Of a stretch of DNA of 64,000 bases, positions 32,312-40,236 are shown one piece after another (position 1 is the stretch's first letter; every line of letters begins with the position of its first letter). The notes under the pieces are model-generated. The model did not search any database, was not told the origin of the DNA, and saw only the letters and a program-made list of their open reading frames with translations. Source of the stretch: Lachnospiraceae bacterium M18-1. GTDB taxonomy: Bacteria; Bacillota; Clostridia; Lachnospirales; Lachnospiraceae. The stretch spans positions 382,181-446,180 of the forward strand of contig KE159612.1 of NCBI GenBank assembly GCA_000403295.2. The letters run 5' to 3'. Both the position numbers and the translations under genes were made by a program.

Positions 32312-33733
32312 GTGTTGGAGAAAAAAGAAGAAATCGCGGCAGAGGTAAAGCAAGAGGAAAAAGTATCTACGGATGTACATTATTCTCCGGTTAAAAAATT
32401 TCTTTTCGGCCTCGGGCTGGGCGGTTACAATTTAAGCTATTCCTATTGGATCAATAACTTTTTTACTATTTTTTGTACGGATACGTTGGGGATCGCGCCT
32501 GCAACATTGACAACATTGACGGCGACGGTACAGAGCTTTGACGCGATCAAGGATCCGATTGCGGGCGGACTTTTGGATCATGCGCGTACAAGATGGGGGC
32601 GCTATCGGCCATTTGTAATGCTTGGAGCCATTTTAACAGCATTTTCGATGTGCATGCTGTTTGGAGGAAGGGCAGACTGGAGTATGAATATGAAGGTCGG
32701 CTGGGTATGCTTTTGCTATATTCTGGCTGTTTTGGCTAATACGATGCATTTTCAGGCATATGGCTCTCTTCAGGGATGCCTCACCACAGACGCACAGGAA
32801 AGAGGCAGTATTTCCGTATGGCGTATGGTAGGTACCGGTATCGGAAATATCAGCGCGGGCTATATTGGAGTAAACCTGCTGATCCTGTTCAGCGGAGGAA
32901 GCACAAATTATACGACAGCAGGATATTTTTGGGCGGTTGCAGTCTGCGGCGCGCTTAGTATTATCGCGAATTTTGCGACCTTTATGAATTCCCGGGAGGT
33001 AGTTTCCATTTCGAAAGAAAAGAGTAAGCTCCCCTTGGGACAGTCTTTAAAATGTGTGATCTGCAACCCGCCGATGCTCTTTATCATTGCCGGCATGATC
33101 GTAAACGGCCTGATGAATTATGGGCGGCTGGCCGTACAGATGTATTTCTTTACTTATGTATGCGGAGACCCCAAGCTGGCGATCACAGTAGGGGTGCTTG
33201 GGGGATTTGGAACATTGAGCGGAGGCCCGATTTTCAAATTTATATATTCAAAGACAAAGAGCAAAGGAAAAGCAATGTCGATCATCTTCCTTTTGATGGC
33301 GGTCAATGAAGGACTCTTATATGCCTGTCCGGTCAGCCTGCACTGGGGGATCATTGCGTTGTCCAGTCTTGCCATGTCATGGTCAGGAGCATTGGGGACC
33401 GCGATGTATGCCGCAACAGGAGATGTTGCAGACTATGCCCAGCTGAAATTCGGGCTGCGCCTGGATGGATTGATCTCATCGACCTCTTCTTTCGCGATGA
33501 AAGTGGGACGTGTGATCGTGACAACCATGACGACAGGAATGCTGGCGGCTTCCGGATATGTGGCGAATGCGGAGCAGACACAGGAGGTGATTCAATGCAT
33601 CAGGTTTAATGTGGCATTATTTCCAGCAATTATTTCTGCTGCAGGCGCGGCGGCTATGCTATTCTATTCTTTGGATGATAAGAGGCAGGCCGAGATTGTC
33701 GGGAAGCTGCGTGAACGCGGAGACATTGCATAA
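32312..33733 (+). CDS. GPH-family (MelB-like) symporter
   Basis: A 473-residue, about twelve-helix carrier of the glycoside-pentoside-hexuronide:cation symporter group. The signature DAIKDPIAGGLLDHARTRWGRYRPFV is split here as DAIKDPIAGGLLDHA and RTRWGRYRPF, typical of MelB/UidB-type proteins. A GTG start is chosen, with AAAGGAG 7 bases upstream. The first 30 residues are charged and cytoplasmic. It lies in the middle of the catabolic operon and is one of its two candidate uptake systems; the substrate could be a sugar acid, glycoside or other polar compound. Confidence 0.85.
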   Translation: MLEKKEEIAAEVKQEEKVSTDVHYSPVKKFLFGLGLGGYNLSYSYWINNFFTIFCTDTLGIAPATLTTLTATVQSFDAIKDPIAGGLLDHARTRWGRYRPFVMLGAILTAFSMCMLFGGRADWSMNMKVGWVCFCYILAVLANTMHFQAYGSLQGCLTTDAQERGSISVWRMVGTGIGNISAGYIGVNLLILFSGGSTNYTTAGYFWAVAVCGALSIIANFATFMNSREVVSISKEKSKLPLGQSLKCVICNPPMLFIIAGMIVNGLMNYGRLAVQMYFFTYVCGDPKLAITVGVLGGFGTLSGGPIFKFIYSKTKSKGKAMSIIFLLMAVNEGLLYACPVSLHWGIIALSSLAMSWSGALGTAMYAATGDVADYAQLKFGLRLDGLISSTSSFAMKVGRVIVTTMTTGMLAASGYVANAEQTQEVIQCIRFNVALFPAIISAAGAAAMLFYSLDDKRQAEIVGKLRERGDIA

Positions 33734-33779
33734 AAGTATATGAGTCAGTTTTAGGTTTAGAATGAAAAGGAGAAAAATT

Positions 33780-34862
33780 ATGGCAAAAATAACAGATATT
33801 AAAGTACAGGAACTGAAAGGAATCGGACCTTATGTTGTAGCCGGCGGATATCCTCCGTTTTATTATCCAATGATGCTGATCCGTATTTTTGATGATGAGG
33901 GGAATGAAGGAAACTGTATGGGCTGGCTTCTTCACGCGCCTCATATAGACGAACATCTTGCAGGATGGAAAAAACAGCTGATCGGACAGGATCCGCACTA
34001 TGTTGAAAAGTTCCAGCAGGCAAACAGCAGAAAAAGCGTACGTTATGAAATGCCTTATAACCACATTGATATTGCGCTCTGGGATCTGCTTGGAAAGGAG
34101 CATGGCGTACCGGTTTATAAACTTCTCGGGGCAGACCATGATGTCATGCCTGGATATGTGAGTACATTATGCTATGATACTCCGGAAGAGTATATTGAGA
34201 TTGCAAAAGATTCATTTAAAAGGGGATATACGCTGTTTAAGATACATGGAACAGGAAGCGCGGAAAAGGATATAGAGATCATGCGGGCGTGCAGAGCGGA
34301 ATTTCCGGACAAAAAGCTTGCGATTGACCCTGTAAATGTATATGACCGCTGTGAATCTATGAAGGTGGGACGCGTATGTGATGAACTGGATTTTGAATGG
34401 CTGGAATCCCCGATGGATGATTTCGATGTGGAAGGGCTGAAAATGCTGCGTCAGCAGATCCGGACTCCTCTGTATGTCGGAGAAACGATCGAACCGCCTC
34501 TTCGGCTGCTCCCGTCTTATTTGAGCAGCGGGGCGTTTGAAGCATTCCGGACACTGGGAGATTTTACAGGAGGCATTACCTCAATGCATAAGCAGGCAAT
34601 ACTATGCGAGGCTCACAGGGTTCAGTTCGAACCCCACAGCTATGGGCCTACACTGATCCAGGCCGCGCATTTCCACGTGATGCTGGCACACAACAACTGT
34701 AAATGGGTTGAGATGCCGCTGCCGCTGGATGACTGGCATATTTATATGAAAACCTGGCTGGAGTGCGACAAAAATGGTATGATGCATGCGCCGACCGCGC
34801 CGGGACTTGGATACGCGCTGGACGAGGAAATGATCGCGGACAATATTGTGCGTGAGTGGTAA
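33780..34862 (+). CDS. Enolase-superfamily enzyme (mandelate racemase / muconate lactonizing group)
   Basis: A 360-residue protein with the N-terminal capping domain (ITDIKVQELKGIGPYVVAGG) and the C-terminal barrel. Metal ligands are Asp in AIDPVN, Glu in EWLESP and Glu in VGETIE; a Lys-x-His pair (FKIHG) stands where the group has K-x-K, and His in FEPHSYG is a likely second base. Members dehydrate or epimerise sugar acids, or cycloisomerise other carboxylates. The altered K-x-H pair means the reaction cannot be assigned from sequence alone. AAAAGGAG precedes the chosen ATG. Confidence 0.88.
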   Translation: MAKITDIKVQELKGIGPYVVAGGYPPFYYPMMLIRIFDDEGNEGNCMGWLLHAPHIDEHLAGWKKQLIGQDPHYVEKFQQANSRKSVRYEMPYNHIDIALWDLLGKEHGVPVYKLLGADHDVMPGYVSTLCYDTPEEYIEIAKDSFKRGYTLFKIHGTGSAEKDIEIMRACRAEFPDKKLAIDPVNVYDRCESMKVGRVCDELDFEWLESPMDDFDVEGLKMLRQQIRTPLYVGETIEPPLRLLPSYLSSGAFEAFRTLGDFTGGITSMHKQAILCEAHRVQFEPHSYGPTLIQAAHFHVMLAHNNCKWVEMPLPLDDWHIYMKTWLECDKNGMMHAPTAPGLGYALDEEMIADNIVREW

Positions 34863-34941
34863 AACGTTATATATGTGATTTCTCGGTGTAAGGAATATGG
34901 CGGATAGGAGAAGGATCTGCTATCGGAAGGAGGGTGCGGAT

Positions 34942-36123
34942 ATGGATAAAAACGAATCATTCTGGCAGGCAATGAAAAATGGCCTGCCTCTGGGAGCGGT
35001 ATTTTTTGGAGCGCTGGTAGGACCCGTTATGGTGACGGGGTCCTACACAATGAATTATTTTCTGAAATATGGGATTAAAGGATGGCTGATCTGCCCGTTT
35101 TATGCATTATGCATTTTTATATGGTTTTACTGTGGATTCACGCATACAAGAATCACTGCGGAAAGTAATCCGGATAAAAATGTATACGACTACACGATGC
35201 TGGCAAAAGCTCTATATGGAAAATATACATTTATGGTGCCGCTGTATGACCTCTGGATTTTGCTGGCAATGGTTCTGACCGCGGCTTCTACAATTGCGAC
35301 GGGCGGGATGCTGATCGCCAGCTTCCTGGGCAGTGCCTATGTAGTAGGCGCGGTTGTTATGGCTGCCCTGGTGACAGTTGTAGCGATCTTCGGCGCTGAT
35401 ATTGTAAGGAAGGCATCTACGGTCATGATGTTTGGCCTGATCGGTTTGATGATCCTTCTTCTGGTTATCACCTTTGTACATAAGGGAGGCGCGCTGCTGC
35501 GGTATTTATCCTCCGGCTGGGAACCGGAAGCGTGTCCGCCTTTGGCAGAAGGATTCTGGCGTATCTTTATTTTAACATGCGGATCTTCGTCCTGGGCTTT
35601 AGGCGTGGGGAGTCTGGCACAGAAATTAAAAACAAAAAAGGACTGTGTGGCCGGGGCATTTACGGCCGGTATAAGCGGGGCTCTTGCATTTCTTCTGATG
35701 TTTTTCATTGTCGCGGCGTGGTGCGATCAGGCAGCTGCGGTTGAATCAGGTACGCCTGTGCTGAATATCGCGACAGAGTGGCTGGCAGGAGAATTACCCT
35801 GGCTGCCGATCGCATATTATGGACTGATGATACTTGCGTTGGTATCAAGCGGAGCACCGGCTGTTTTTATTGCAACTCAGAGAATGAAAAAGATTTTTTC
35901 CGGCTTGGATTATGAACACAAAGATAAGCTGTACAGCATTATTTTTGGCACTGGATTCTGTGCGGTTGTGATCGTGCTTGCTATGACCGGATTAAATGCA
36001 ATTGTTGGAAAGTATTTCCAATATCTGGGATATTACGGACAGATCTGCGGTATCATTCCAATGGTGATCATCTGGCCGATCCTTCGGAAAAAAGGAATCA
36101 GACCAGTTATCAAAGAAAAATAG
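34942..36123 (+). CDS. YkvI-like membrane transporter
   Basis: A 393-residue protein with about ten membrane helices, resembling the YkvI family (LeuT-fold-like carriers with no assigned substrate). Segments such as FGALVGPVMVTGSYTMNYFL, TAASTIATGGMLIASFLG, LTCGSSSWALGVGSLAQKL and MILALVSSGAPAVFIATQRM are typical. GGAAGGAGGG precedes the chosen ATG; a frame extends 15 codons upstream. Two carriers in one operon (with the GPH symporter) suggest import of the substrate and export or exchange of a product (inference). Confidence 0.75.
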   Translation: MDKNESFWQAMKNGLPLGAVFFGALVGPVMVTGSYTMNYFLKYGIKGWLICPFYALCIFIWFYCGFTHTRITAESNPDKNVYDYTMLAKALYGKYTFMVPLYDLWILLAMVLTAASTIATGGMLIASFLGSAYVVGAVVMAALVTVVAIFGADIVRKASTVMMFGLIGLMILLLVITFVHKGGALLRYLSSGWEPEACPPLAEGFWRIFILTCGSSSWALGVGSLAQKLKTKKDCVAGAFTAGISGALAFLLMFFIVAAWCDQAAAVESGTPVLNIATEWLAGELPWLPIAYYGLMILALVSSGAPAVFIATQRMKKIFSGLDYEHKDKLYSIIFGTGFCAVVIVLAMTGLNAIVGKYFQYLGYYGQICGIIPMVIIWPILRKKGIRPVIKEK

Positions 36124-36137
36124 CGGGAGGAGTACTG

Positions 36138-38099
36138 GTGGAAAGAGAATATAATTATTTGTTCGCCCCTGGAAAGATCGGCAGGCTTACTGTGAAGAAC
36201 CGGATTGCCATGACAGCAGCTATGACAGGCTATCCAGGATTAAACGGCGAAGTAACGGATCGGATTATCAGATATTATGAGGAGCGGGCCAAAGGCGGGG
36301 CAGGGATCATATTTACGGAGGCAGGAGTGGTAGATGATATCTGTGGGATTGCGCGCTATAACCAGCTGCACTACACACCACGCTGTATCAATGGACTGGA
36401 GCGGCTCTGTCTTGCGCTCAGAAAATATGGAACCAGGGTTTTTGCCCAGCTATGGCATGGAGGTGGGATATGCAGCCCGGAGGTATGCGGGTGTCAGACG
36501 GTTTCTTCTTCGGATGTGGCATCAATTCCGGGAAATATTCCAAGGCCGCTTACAAAGGAAGAAATCAAGAAGCTGGTAAAAAAGTATGCTGTGTCAGCAA
36601 AGACCTGCCAGCTGGCAGGTTTTGACGGTATTGAGATCCATGCAGCCCACGGGTATCTGATCGCACAGTTTTTAAGCCCGTATTTTAACCATAGAACGGA
36701 TGAATACGGAGGCGCGTTTGAAAATAGAGTGAGGCTGCTGGATGAGATTCTGCGAGCGGTAAGGGAAGAAACCGGGCCGGGATATCCGATCTCCGTGCGT
36801 ATCAGTGCGGATGAAATGGGACAGGAGTTGTGCGCCGCGCATATGACCCTGGAAGATGGTGTGCGCCTGGCAAAATATCTGGATGAGTCAGGACTTGTGG
36901 ATATCATCAATATATCGAATGGAAATAAATTTACGCCGAACGCGAATTGCGATCCATATTTTTACGAAGGCGGCTGGAAGGAGCCGATCGCGCTTGCGGT
37001 TAATAAGGCAGTGAAGCTTCCTACGATTGCTACAAACACCATCAAGCATCCGGAAGAGGCAGAGAGACAGCTTGCGAAGGGGATCAGTGATTTTGTGGGC
37101 GTCTTAAGGGGACACCTTGCGGATCCGGAATTTGTAGGGAAAGCAGCGCAGGGCAGAGAAGATGAGATACGGGGCTGCATTGGCTGCCTTTACTGCCGCG
37201 ACCCCAGAGGTTCGGGTCAGATGGGGATGCGTTGCGCGTTAAACCCAAGGCTGGGGCTTGAAGTGGATTATCCTTTGCGTTCCAAAGATGGAAACGGAAG
37301 AAAGACAGCGGTAGTTGGCGGCGGCCCCGGCGGTATGGAAGCCGCCCGTGTGCTTGCAGAACGGGGATTCCAGGTCACGCTTTTTGAAAAAGAGGGAATA
37401 CTTGGCGGAACAATGAATCTGGCCGCAAAACCGGACCATAAAGAGAAGATAGCGCGTTTGATCCGTTCCATGGAAGTACAGTGCAGAAAGGCGGGGGTTG
37501 ATATCCGGCTGAATACGGAAGCAACACCGGAATTGTTGAAAGAGATGGCGTTTGAAGCTGTTTTTGCGGCATCCGGGGCTGTTCCGGTCATTCCTGCATT
37601 TGAAGGGGTTGAGCTTCCTCATGTCTATACTGCGGAAAAAGTACTGCGCGAGGACAGGACATTTGAAAATAAAAAGGTTGCGGTCATTGGTTCCGGTCTG
37701 ACCGGAATGGAGACAGCAGAAATCCTGGCAAAGCGGGGAAGCAGGATCACAATGGTAGAAATGCTTTCGGACATCGGGCCTGGTCTGCTGAAAGAGATAC
37801 TTGATGAAGAAAAGAAAAAGCTGTTTCAGTATTGCCCGGATGTCTACACCAGGCATCAGCTCGTGAAAATCCTGGAAAATGGGATTGAAGTAAGGAATCT
37901 GGAGAATAATGAGAGTTTTGTCATAGAAACGGATATCGTTGTTTTGGCATTGGGTGTGCGTCCGCGTCCGGATTTTGTCGAAAGCTTTAAGGAAGCAGCG
38001 CCGCAGGTATTTGCGGTAGGTGACGCGGAACATGGCGGCAGGATTGGCGACGCGATCCGAAGCGGGTATAGTCAGGCTTATGCATATACTCCAATCTAA
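36138..38099 (+). CDS. Iron-sulfur old-yellow-enzyme reductase (2,4-dienoyl-CoA / enoate reductase type)
   Basis: A 653-residue FMN/[4Fe-4S]/FAD reductase. Residues 1-340 are the FMN barrel (IEIHAAHGYLIAQFLSPYFN, HRTDEYGGAFENRVRL). The cluster motif is GCIGCLYC...MRCALNP (four cysteines). Residues 390-640 bind FAD and NAD(P)H (AVVGGGPGGMEAARVLAERG, KVAVIGSGLTGMETAEILAK, FAVGDAEHGGRIGDAIRSGY). Relatives reduce C=C bonds of 2-enoates, bile-acid intermediates or isoflavones. A GTG start follows GGGAGGAG. In this operon it likely reduces an unsaturated intermediate before the 2-oxo acid step (inference). Confidence 0.9.
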   Translation: MEREYNYLFAPGKIGRLTVKNRIAMTAAMTGYPGLNGEVTDRIIRYYEERAKGGAGIIFTEAGVVDDICGIARYNQLHYTPRCINGLERLCLALRKYGTRVFAQLWHGGGICSPEVCGCQTVSSSDVASIPGNIPRPLTKEEIKKLVKKYAVSAKTCQLAGFDGIEIHAAHGYLIAQFLSPYFNHRTDEYGGAFENRVRLLDEILRAVREETGPGYPISVRISADEMGQELCAAHMTLEDGVRLAKYLDESGLVDIINISNGNKFTPNANCDPYFYEGGWKEPIALAVNKAVKLPTIATNTIKHPEEAERQLAKGISDFVGVLRGHLADPEFVGKAAQGREDEIRGCIGCLYCRDPRGSGQMGMRCALNPRLGLEVDYPLRSKDGNGRKTAVVGGGPGGMEAARVLAERGFQVTLFEKEGILGGTMNLAAKPDHKEKIARLIRSMEVQCRKAGVDIRLNTEATPELLKEMAFEAVFAASGAVPVIPAFEGVELPHVYTAEKVLREDRTFENKKVAVIGSGLTGMETAEILAKRGSRITMVEMLSDIGPGLLKEILDEEKKKLFQYCPDVYTRHQLVKILENGIEVRNLENNESFVIETDIVVLALGVRPRPDFVESFKEAAPQVFAVGDAEHGGRIGDAIRSGYSQAYAYTPI

Positions 38100-38169
38100 C
38101 ATCAGTATGTGTATACTGCGCGCCAGATAAATCTGCCGTTAGTATGATATGTGGGAGAGGAATCAGGAT

Positions 38170-38571
38170 ATGTCATTATTTATTGTGAATTGTGCAAAAG
38201 GTTGGGATCTGGAGACAAAAGAAAAGATCCGAAGTGATATTACAAAAAAGATGGGAGCCCTTGCTCGTGTTTCCGACAAACTCATGGCGGTGCTGTTTCA
38301 CGAATACGAAGCGGAGAACATGTCTCCAAACCATGGATGCTTCGTGATCGTGTATATGAGCGAAGGAAGAACGGATGAGTTTAAAGATGAACTGGTTGCT
38401 GTCGTTACAGATGCCATTACAGAGCATACAGACTTTGATGATGGAAAAGTAGCTGTTATGATTCATGATGTATTGAAAGGAAACATGGCAGCCAGAAGGA
38501 AGATTGTCAACAGGGCAGGTCCGGTAGCACAGTTGATCAACGACGGAGAACTGGATCTGGAGGAGCTGTAA
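38170..38571 (+). CDS. Tautomerase-like protein without the N-terminal proline
   Basis: A 133-residue protein that looks like two beta-alpha-beta units of the 4-oxalocrotonate tautomerase fold: MSLFIVNCAKGWDLETKEKI ... LMAVLFHEYEAENM, then DELVAVVTDAITEHTDF ... KVAVMIHDVLKGNMAARR. Tautomerases use Pro as their first residue after Met removal; here it is Ser, so the usual chemistry would not work. An AGAGGA site precedes the ATG. It is the last gene of the catabolic operon. The fold assignment is by pattern only; it could be a binding or structural protein. Confidence 0.5.
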   Translation: MSLFIVNCAKGWDLETKEKIRSDITKKMGALARVSDKLMAVLFHEYEAENMSPNHGCFVIVYMSEGRTDEFKDELVAVVTDAITEHTDFDDGKVAVMIHDVLKGNMAARRKIVNRAGPVAQLINDGELDLEEL

Positions 38572-38646
38572 AAATATTCCGGCCAATCGCATTCAGCATA
38601 AATTCTTTGTATACCTTTTCTGTAGACCGGTACGTCGTCGGGTAAA

Positions 38647-38768
38647 AATTACAGTTCACGGCCTAACCGGCCGCGAACTGTAACGCATCCAGCCCATTGA
38701 AAAGTCACCTGACGGCGAGGGGCTGGATGCACGTCCCATCACTGAATTGGCCGGACGCCGATTGTAAA
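38647..38768. repeat. Family B dispersed palindromic repeat (copy 1)
   Basis: Opens with a palindrome (TTACAGTTCACGGCCTAACC, GGCCGCGAACTGTAA), then GCATCCAGCCCATTGAAAAG, TCACCTGACGGCGAGGGGC, TGGATGCACGTCCCATCACT and ends GGCCGGACGCCG. Nearly identical to 44383-44504. It fills most of the 231-base gap between the operon end and the HEPN gene; no gene is present. Confidence 0.85.
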
Positions 38769-38802
38769 ATGCCTCCATATCCGGTTTTTTATGGCCGAAT
38801 AT

Positions 38803-39330
38803 TCATAGCTCAATCTTCTTTTTAAACATGATATAATAACAATTCAGTTCAAAATCACTGCAGATCCGCTTATTTTCCGGCAGACGTTTCAATAGATTTT
38901 CTTTCACTGCCGGATTACGCAGCTCTCTGCGCAGTTCCATATGGATCCCATTCACATCGAGAAATGCTTTGACCTCTCTGACAGCCGCGTCCAGCTTTCT
39001 CTTTTCTACCAGAAAATCCATATCATAACGTGACTGCGCTTCCCATTCACCCAGCATTTCCGAATGGTCATCCACCCACTCCGTAACAGTGAGGTTCGCT
39101 TCATTGTCAGATATCATTTTTACCAGCTTTGATATCCTGTGCGTATTCGGAACCGTTACTCCCACACATTCCAAAGCTCCTTTCAGCACTTTTTCAACAG
39201 CCTGCTGCAGATGATACGCGGCATTATTCAGGATCATTTCATCATTGTATGGATTCTTCCAGATCATCACCGCCGTTTCGTAATCTGCCTTTGCACTTCG
39301 GAACAGCCTGATATCACACATCTTTTTCAC
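38803..39330 (-). CDS. HEPN-domain protein (toxin of HEPN/MNT pair)
   Basis: A 175-residue protein with a HEPN domain in its first 130 residues: RLFRSAKADYETAVMIWKNP, NNAAYHLQQAVEKVLKGALE and VPNTHRISKLVKMI, the common helix pattern of the family. A basic C-terminal extension of about 45 residues follows. HEPN proteins in such pairs are often RNases held in check by a nucleotidyltransferase. The start overlaps the partner's stop by 4 bases. Toxin activity is inferred from the pairing; the RNase R-x4-6-H motif is not obvious. Confidence 0.82.
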   Translation of the reverse strand: MKKMCDIRLFRSAKADYETAVMIWKNPYNDEMILNNAAYHLQQAVEKVLKGALECVGVTVPNTHRISKLVKMISDNEANLTVTEWVDDHSEMLGEWEAQSRYDMDFLVEKRKLDAAVREVKAFLDVNGIHMELRRELRNPAVKENLLKRLPENKRICSDFELNCYYIMFKKKIEL

Positions 39331-39677
39331 CTCTCCAACAGCGGCAGGCCCGTCTCTTGTATTTTCTGATATAGCTTATTGTCCGGCCGCAGATTCGTAA
39401 TAATATCTAATTCGCAATCTATGTCCGGAATCGATGCCAGTTTTTTCTCCGGATCATATTTTTCAATATAAATATCTATATCGCTGGTACTGCTGCATCG
39501 AAATTCCAGAGAGCTTCCAAATAATACCGCCCGGCGGATATTCTGATCCCCCGCAATTCCATGGAGCAGCTTTTCTACCCTTCGCTGCATCAACGGATGC
39601 ACACGATTTGCATTTTTAAATGAAATCCCCTTCATAGCGGGGAAATCCCACATATTTGCAGTGCCTGCTGCTTCCAT
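39327..39677 (-). CDS. Minimal nucleotidyltransferase (MNT antitoxin)
   Basis: A 116-residue protein with the nucleotidyltransferase motif AVLFGSSLEFRCSSTSDIDI (G-S ... D-x-D) and a third acidic residue in CELDIITN. MNT proteins AMPylate or otherwise silence their HEPN partners. ATG 39677 has AGGGG upstream; an ATG six codons earlier lacks a ribosome binding site. The gene overlaps the HEPN gene by 4 bases. Pairing and length fit the HEPN/MNT family. Confidence 0.85.
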   Translation of the reverse strand: MEAAGTANMWDFPAMKGISFKNANRVHPLMQRRVEKLLHGIAGDQNIRRAVLFGSSLEFRCSSTSDIDIYIEKYDPEKKLASIPDIDCELDIITNLRPDNKLYQKIQETGLPLLER

Positions 39678-39806
39678 ACGATCAGCCCCTTTCATGTTTC
39701 CATGATATAGTAAAAAAGCAGCGGCGTCAAGATTCCCTGCAAATGGAAATGCTCCGGAATAGCATCCACTATTGCTTTTTTCATGGCTATATGGGCGTTA
39801 TATGAG

Positions 39807-39835
39807 TTGTCAGAAGTGAATAGATATGGTAGAAT
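39807..39835 (+). promoter_or_regulatory. Promoter of the small type I toxin gene
   Basis: TTGTCA and TAGAAT separated by exactly 17 bases, 70 bases before the toxin start codon. Both boxes match the sigma-A consensus at five of six positions. Confidence 0.75.
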
Positions 39836-39869
39836 CTATTACGGAGTGATCGTGTTACAAGGTGGAAAG

Positions 39870-39897
39870 CCTCCCTACACTTGAAAAAGAGGGGAGG
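39870..39897 (+). promoter_or_regulatory. Hairpin that can hide the toxin ribosome binding site
   Basis: CCTCCC (39870-39875) is complementary to GGGAGG (39892-39897), which is the Shine-Dalgarno sequence of the 31-residue toxin. Pairing would block translation initiation, a feature of known type I toxin mRNAs. Confidence 0.6.
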
Positions 39898-39905
39898 TGA
39901 TGCAT

Positions 39906-40001
39906 ATGAGTACATATGAAGTTTTAACCCTGCTATTTCTGGGTGGTACGTTCCTTATTGCATTGCCTGCCTGCATAGATAGGAACAACAAGCGAAAATA
40001 A
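39906..40001 (+). CDS. Small hydrophobic type I toxin (putative holin-like toxin)
   Basis: A 31-residue peptide, MSTYEVLTLLFLGGTFLIAL followed by a polar, basic tail ending DRNNKRK. It has one membrane helix and matches the layout of the TxpA/BsrG-like 'putative holin-like toxin' peptides of Firmicutes. A very strong GGGGAGGTGATG site precedes the ATG. A 17-base-spaced promoter lies upstream, a terminator directly follows, and a strong promoter on the other strand faces it from 40096-40124, so an antisense RNA should cover its 3' end. The gene is too short for most gene finders. Confidence 0.82.
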   Translation: MSTYEVLTLLFLGGTFLIALPACIDRNNKRK

Positions 40002-40003
40002 AT

Positions 40004-40043
40004 AAGCCTACCTTGTACTTTGCCGAGAACAGGTAGGCTTTAG
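40004..40043 (+). terminator. Terminator of the toxin transcript, possibly bidirectional
   Basis: AAGCCTACCT and AGGTAGGCTT form a 10 bp perfect stem around a 17-base loop, followed by TTAG. It lies 3 bases after the toxin stop. The T-tract is weak in both directions. Confidence 0.65.
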
Positions 40044-40089
40044 CCATTCTGGGAGGTAAACCACTTTGTGGGCGATTGCTCCTTTTGCA
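40004..40089 (-). ncRNA. Candidate antisense RNA antitoxin
   Basis: Expected transcript from the minus-strand promoter at 40096-40124, starting near 40089 and running leftward through the shared hairpin and probably into the toxin coding region. It would pair with the 3' end of the toxin mRNA as in txpA/RatA-type pairs. The exact 3' end is unknown; the coordinates give only the minimum stretch. Confidence 0.55.
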
Positions 40090-40095
40090 TATATG

Positions 40096-40124
40096 ATTAT
40101 AACATTGTTTCATTCACTTGTAAA
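40096..40124 (-). promoter_or_regulatory. Promoter of the antisense RNA
   Basis: On the minus strand: TTTACA, 17 bases, then a perfect TATAAT. This is the best sigma-A promoter in the neighbourhood and no open reading frame follows it. Confidence 0.78.
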
Positions 40125-40153
40125 TAATTAGATCAATAGGTTCAATGGTTCAT

Positions 40154-40236
40154 GGTTACAATTCACGACCTGTTATGAATTGTAACGCATCCAGTCCATC
40201 GAAAAGTTGCCTGATGGCAAGGCATCCGGCCAGTTA
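40154..40236. repeat. Family B dispersed palindromic repeat (copy 2)
   Basis: GGTTACAATTCACGACC, then GAATTGTAACGCATCCAGTC, CATCGAAAAGTTGCCTGATG and GCAAGGCATCCGGCCAG. More diverged than copies at 38647 and 44383. It abuts the stop codon of the broken response-regulator gene and may have helped define its end. Confidence 0.78.

Noticed and set aside
38170..38571. Active 4-oxalocrotonate tautomerase
   Set aside because: The catalytic N-terminal proline is missing.
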